From assembly GCA_965153455.1 (NCBI GenBank), contig OZ234502.1, positions 8,091,495 through 8,155,494 on the forward strand: a stretch of DNA of 64,000 bases, read 5' to 3'. Origin of the DNA: Sphagnum compactum. Its lineage: Eukaryota > Bryophyta > Sphagnopsida > Sphagnales. This document shows, piece by piece, positions 62,035 to 64,000 of the stretch (the first letter of the stretch is position 1; each line of letters opens with the position of its first letter). The translations under genes were made by a program, and so were the position numbers. The notes below the pieces were generated by a model. The model saw nothing but the letters and a program-made list of their open reading frames with translations. It was not told the DNA's origin and searched no databases.

Positions 62035-62045
62035 TAATGAGGACA

Positions 62046-62102
62046 AAACCCCTTAAGCTACTATACTCTAGAATGAATCTAAACACAATATCCAGGCAAG
62101 GA
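62046..62102 (-). repeat. Dispersed repeat family 2, short fragment
   Basis: 'cccttaagctactatactc' and 'gaatgaatctaaacacaat' with 'atccaggcaagg' match the start of the 58346-58621 and 24090-24381 copies. Confidence 0.6.
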
Positions 62103-62278
62103 CAACAAAAAAATCAGAAACTTGGATGATAGGCTGTGTAGAGTAAATTAGGTCAATTCATAGTCCTTGTTGCAAATTGTGTAGGACATTCTGCCTTCAC
62201 CACGACAAGGAATGGCTGAATACAAAGAGGAGAGGGCTACGGTTCCAGCGTTGCGTATCGATGAAGATGCCCAAGAGC

Positions 62279-62353
62279 GCGGGAAGGGAAGCCAGAGCTT
62301 CTGCAGCTGTTGGTGCTTGGGACCAGTGCGGGACGTTGCAACAGTGCGGGAAA
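62279..62353 (+). promoter_or_regulatory. Two E2F-like sites in the RNR1 promoter
   Basis: GCGGGAAA at 62346-62353 is the exact inverse of the E2F consensus TTTCCCGC. GCGGGAAG at 62279-62286 differs by one base. E2F control of plant ribonucleotide reductase genes at the G1/S transition is established; use of these sites is inferred. Confidence 0.6.
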
Positions 62354-62448
62354 CTCCAGGACGCCATCGTCTTCGAATTCCCTCTTTCAAACGACCCGCT
62401 CACTTCAAGCGCAAGCTACTATCTTCCTGTTCCCTTCCCCACTTCCCT

Positions 62449-62455
62449 TATAAAA
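62449..62455 (+). promoter_or_regulatory. Probable TATA box of RNR1
   Basis: TATAAAA lies in CCCTTATAAAATGG, 121 bp before the start codon and about 95-170 bp after the E2F-like sites. This would place transcription start near 62480. Confidence 0.55.
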
Positions 62456-62569
62456 TGGCTTTTGTTTCACCGTTTATGTGGCGACCAGAAGAGGAGAGAG
62501 AAGTGAGAGATTGTTTTTGTGGGAGCGCATGCGTTCGTGTTTTGGAATTTAAGCCAGGAGAGGTGCAAC

Positions 62570-63963
62570 ATGTACGTCATAAAGAGGGACGGTAGACAGG
62601 AGGCTGTTCACTTAGACAAGATTACGGTGCGGCTTAAGAAGCTGAGTTATGGCTTGAACCCGGAGCATTGTGAACCGGTGCTCGTTGCACAGAAAGTTTG
62701 CATGGGGGTTTACAAAGGTGTGACCACGAGCCAGCTCGATGAGCTTGCTGCCGAGACTGCGGCGGCCATGACTGCCAACCATCCTGATTATGCGATCGTA
62801 ATCTCTCTTTTCCCGTCTTGCTATACGTCTCATTCTTTCTTTCAATCGTCGTTTCTTTTTTCCGTATGTGAGGCGCTGACGTTATCCTTTTCTCCTGGTA
62901 TCGTGCAGCTTGCGGCCAGGATCGCTGTGTCCAATCTCCACAAAAACACCAAGAATTCGTTCTCTGAGACGTATGCACTCTATCCCACGCCTTTGTTGCT
63001 CTATAATTGAACAATGCTTGCTTGACTACTGTGTCCATTATCTCGTTCTGTATTCTATCTAGAGTATTTCAGCAGCAGCTGTGGCATGTAGGCTCCTGCT
63101 GAATCATGTTCCCCTGTTTCGTCAGAGTGAAGGAAATGTATTTCCATGTGAACTCGGAATCAAATCTGAAAGCGCCACTGATTGCCGATGACGTGTACGA
63201 CGTGATCATGAAGGTACAGGAGCTCACGTTCTTCTCCACCGTTTGAGAAAGAACACAATCAAATTGTATTCCAAGTTTATGCTGGGTTCAATGGTCAATT
63301 GAAGGCAAAAATGTCTTCAATGCTTGAGCAAAGGAATCTAATAGGGTTATCACATCTTGTTGCACAGAATGCAGCGCAGCTGGACAGTGAAATAATCTAT
63401 GACAGAGACTTTGAGTATGATTACTTTGGATTCAAGACCCTAGAAAGATCATACCTTCTCAAAGTCAATGGACGAGTTGTGGAGAGACCTCAACATCTGC
63501 TGATGCGGGTGGCTGTTGGCATACACAAAGCTAATATCGAAGGTGTTCTCAAAACCTACCATACCATGTCACAACGCTGGTTTACTCATGGTTCACCCAC
63601 TCTCTTCAATGCTGGAACTCCAAGGCCCCAGGTTAGATGCTTTACTCTGATATCTTATCCAAACACGAGTTTGTTTTGGACGTGGGACTGTTCCTAAACA
63701 TACTTTTGGCTGGCATTTGCAGCTCAGCAGCTGTTTTCTAGTCTGCATGAAAGAGGACAGCATTGAAGGCATATATGATACACTGAAAGAGTGTGCAGTA
63801 ATCAGCAAGTCTGCAGGGGGCATTGGGTTGTCAGTGCACAGCATTCGTGCTACAAGCAGCTACATCCATGGAACTAATGGCACATCTAATGGCATTGTCC
63901 CAATGATCCGAGTCTTCAATGACACAGCTCGCTATGTTGACCAAGGTGGTGGCAAGAGGAAGG
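62570..63963 (+). CDS. RNR1: Ribonucleoside-diphosphate reductase large subunit, first five exons (gene continues off the right edge)
   Basis: This subunit of class Ia ribonucleotide reductase holds the active site and allosteric sites that make dNDPs from NDPs; it pairs with the R2 radical subunit in the cytosol. Exons: 62570-62797, 62909-62970, 63126-63213, 63368-63631 and 63723-63963. All junctions are GT-AG with consistent phases, giving 294 codons plus one base of about 800 expected. Residues 1-92 form the N-terminal ATP-cone ([10 protein letters not shown] start), the activity-sensing domain. [19 protein letters not shown] and [13 protein letters not shown] are family blocks. Cys218 in SSCFLVC is the conserved active-site thiol that is oxidised during turnover. 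ATG 62570 matches the family's usual start. The donor GTAAGAT at 63964 leads out of the window. No defects seen. Confidence 0.95.
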
Positions 63964-64000
63964 GTAAGATTTTGTACTTCACATAGAATTTGTTCAACCT

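Noticed and set aside
62212-62595. 127-codon frame overlapping the RNR1 start
   Set aside because: It covers the promoter elements and is out of frame with RNR1, which has an unambiguous start at 62570.

Overview
The window is nuclear DNA of a land plant: GT-AG introns, a COBRA-like cell-wall protein, a class Ia ribonucleotide reductase, a Ty3/gypsy chromovirus primed by initiator tRNA-Met, CACTA and hAT-type remnants, a plant LINE and a plant-type telomere-like CCCTAAA tract. Genes are sparse (about four in 64 kb) and the rest is old, interleaved transposon debris. This suggests a large, repeat-rich genome such as a fern, bryophyte or gymnosperm, but I cannot name the species.

Layout. 1-0.5 kb: first coding exon of a gene on the minus strand that runs off the left edge, with an organelle-targeting-like N-terminus. 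1.2-1.5 kb: a MITE. 3.3-12.6 kb: one decayed chromovirus (LTR, primer site, gag, pol, chromodomain) carrying four further LTRs of two related subfamilies, three of them apparent solo LTRs and one internally inverted. 13-16 kb: A-rich low-complexity DNA. 17.5-19.2 kb: LINE 3' fragment. 20.2-22.9 kb: a non-autonomous CACTA-like element with a TTT target duplication, built around a 25-bp minisatellite. 24-29 kb: dispersed repeats, a fold-back element and a hAT-like transposase pseudogene interrupted by a 153-bp CACTA-type MITE. 29.4-30.7 kb: a GC-richer island with exon-like stretches of unknown identity. 31-43 kb: repeats and inverted repeats, including a second MITE copy.

43.9-48.4 kb: a two-exon F-box/beta-propeller gene (plus strand, about 926 aa in my model) whose intron holds three tandem copies of a dispersed 250-bp repeat. 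50.5-54.3 kb: an intact six-exon COBRA-like gene (minus strand, 453 aa), tail to tail with the F-box gene. 55-62 kb: AT-rich intergenic DNA with a telomere-like tract, a 107-bp triplication, a degenerate LTR and a third MITE copy. 62.6-64 kb: the first five exons of ribonucleotide reductase large subunit (RNR1), running off the right edge, behind a promoter with a TATA box and E2F-like sites.

The genes are unrelated housekeeping or regulatory loci and form no operon-like system. The most distinctive structures are the CACTA element with its embedded minisatellite, the nested and inverted LTRs, and the dispersed repeat with a conserved TAGCCARATTTGGCTA palindrome. I found no convincing undescribed multi-gene system.
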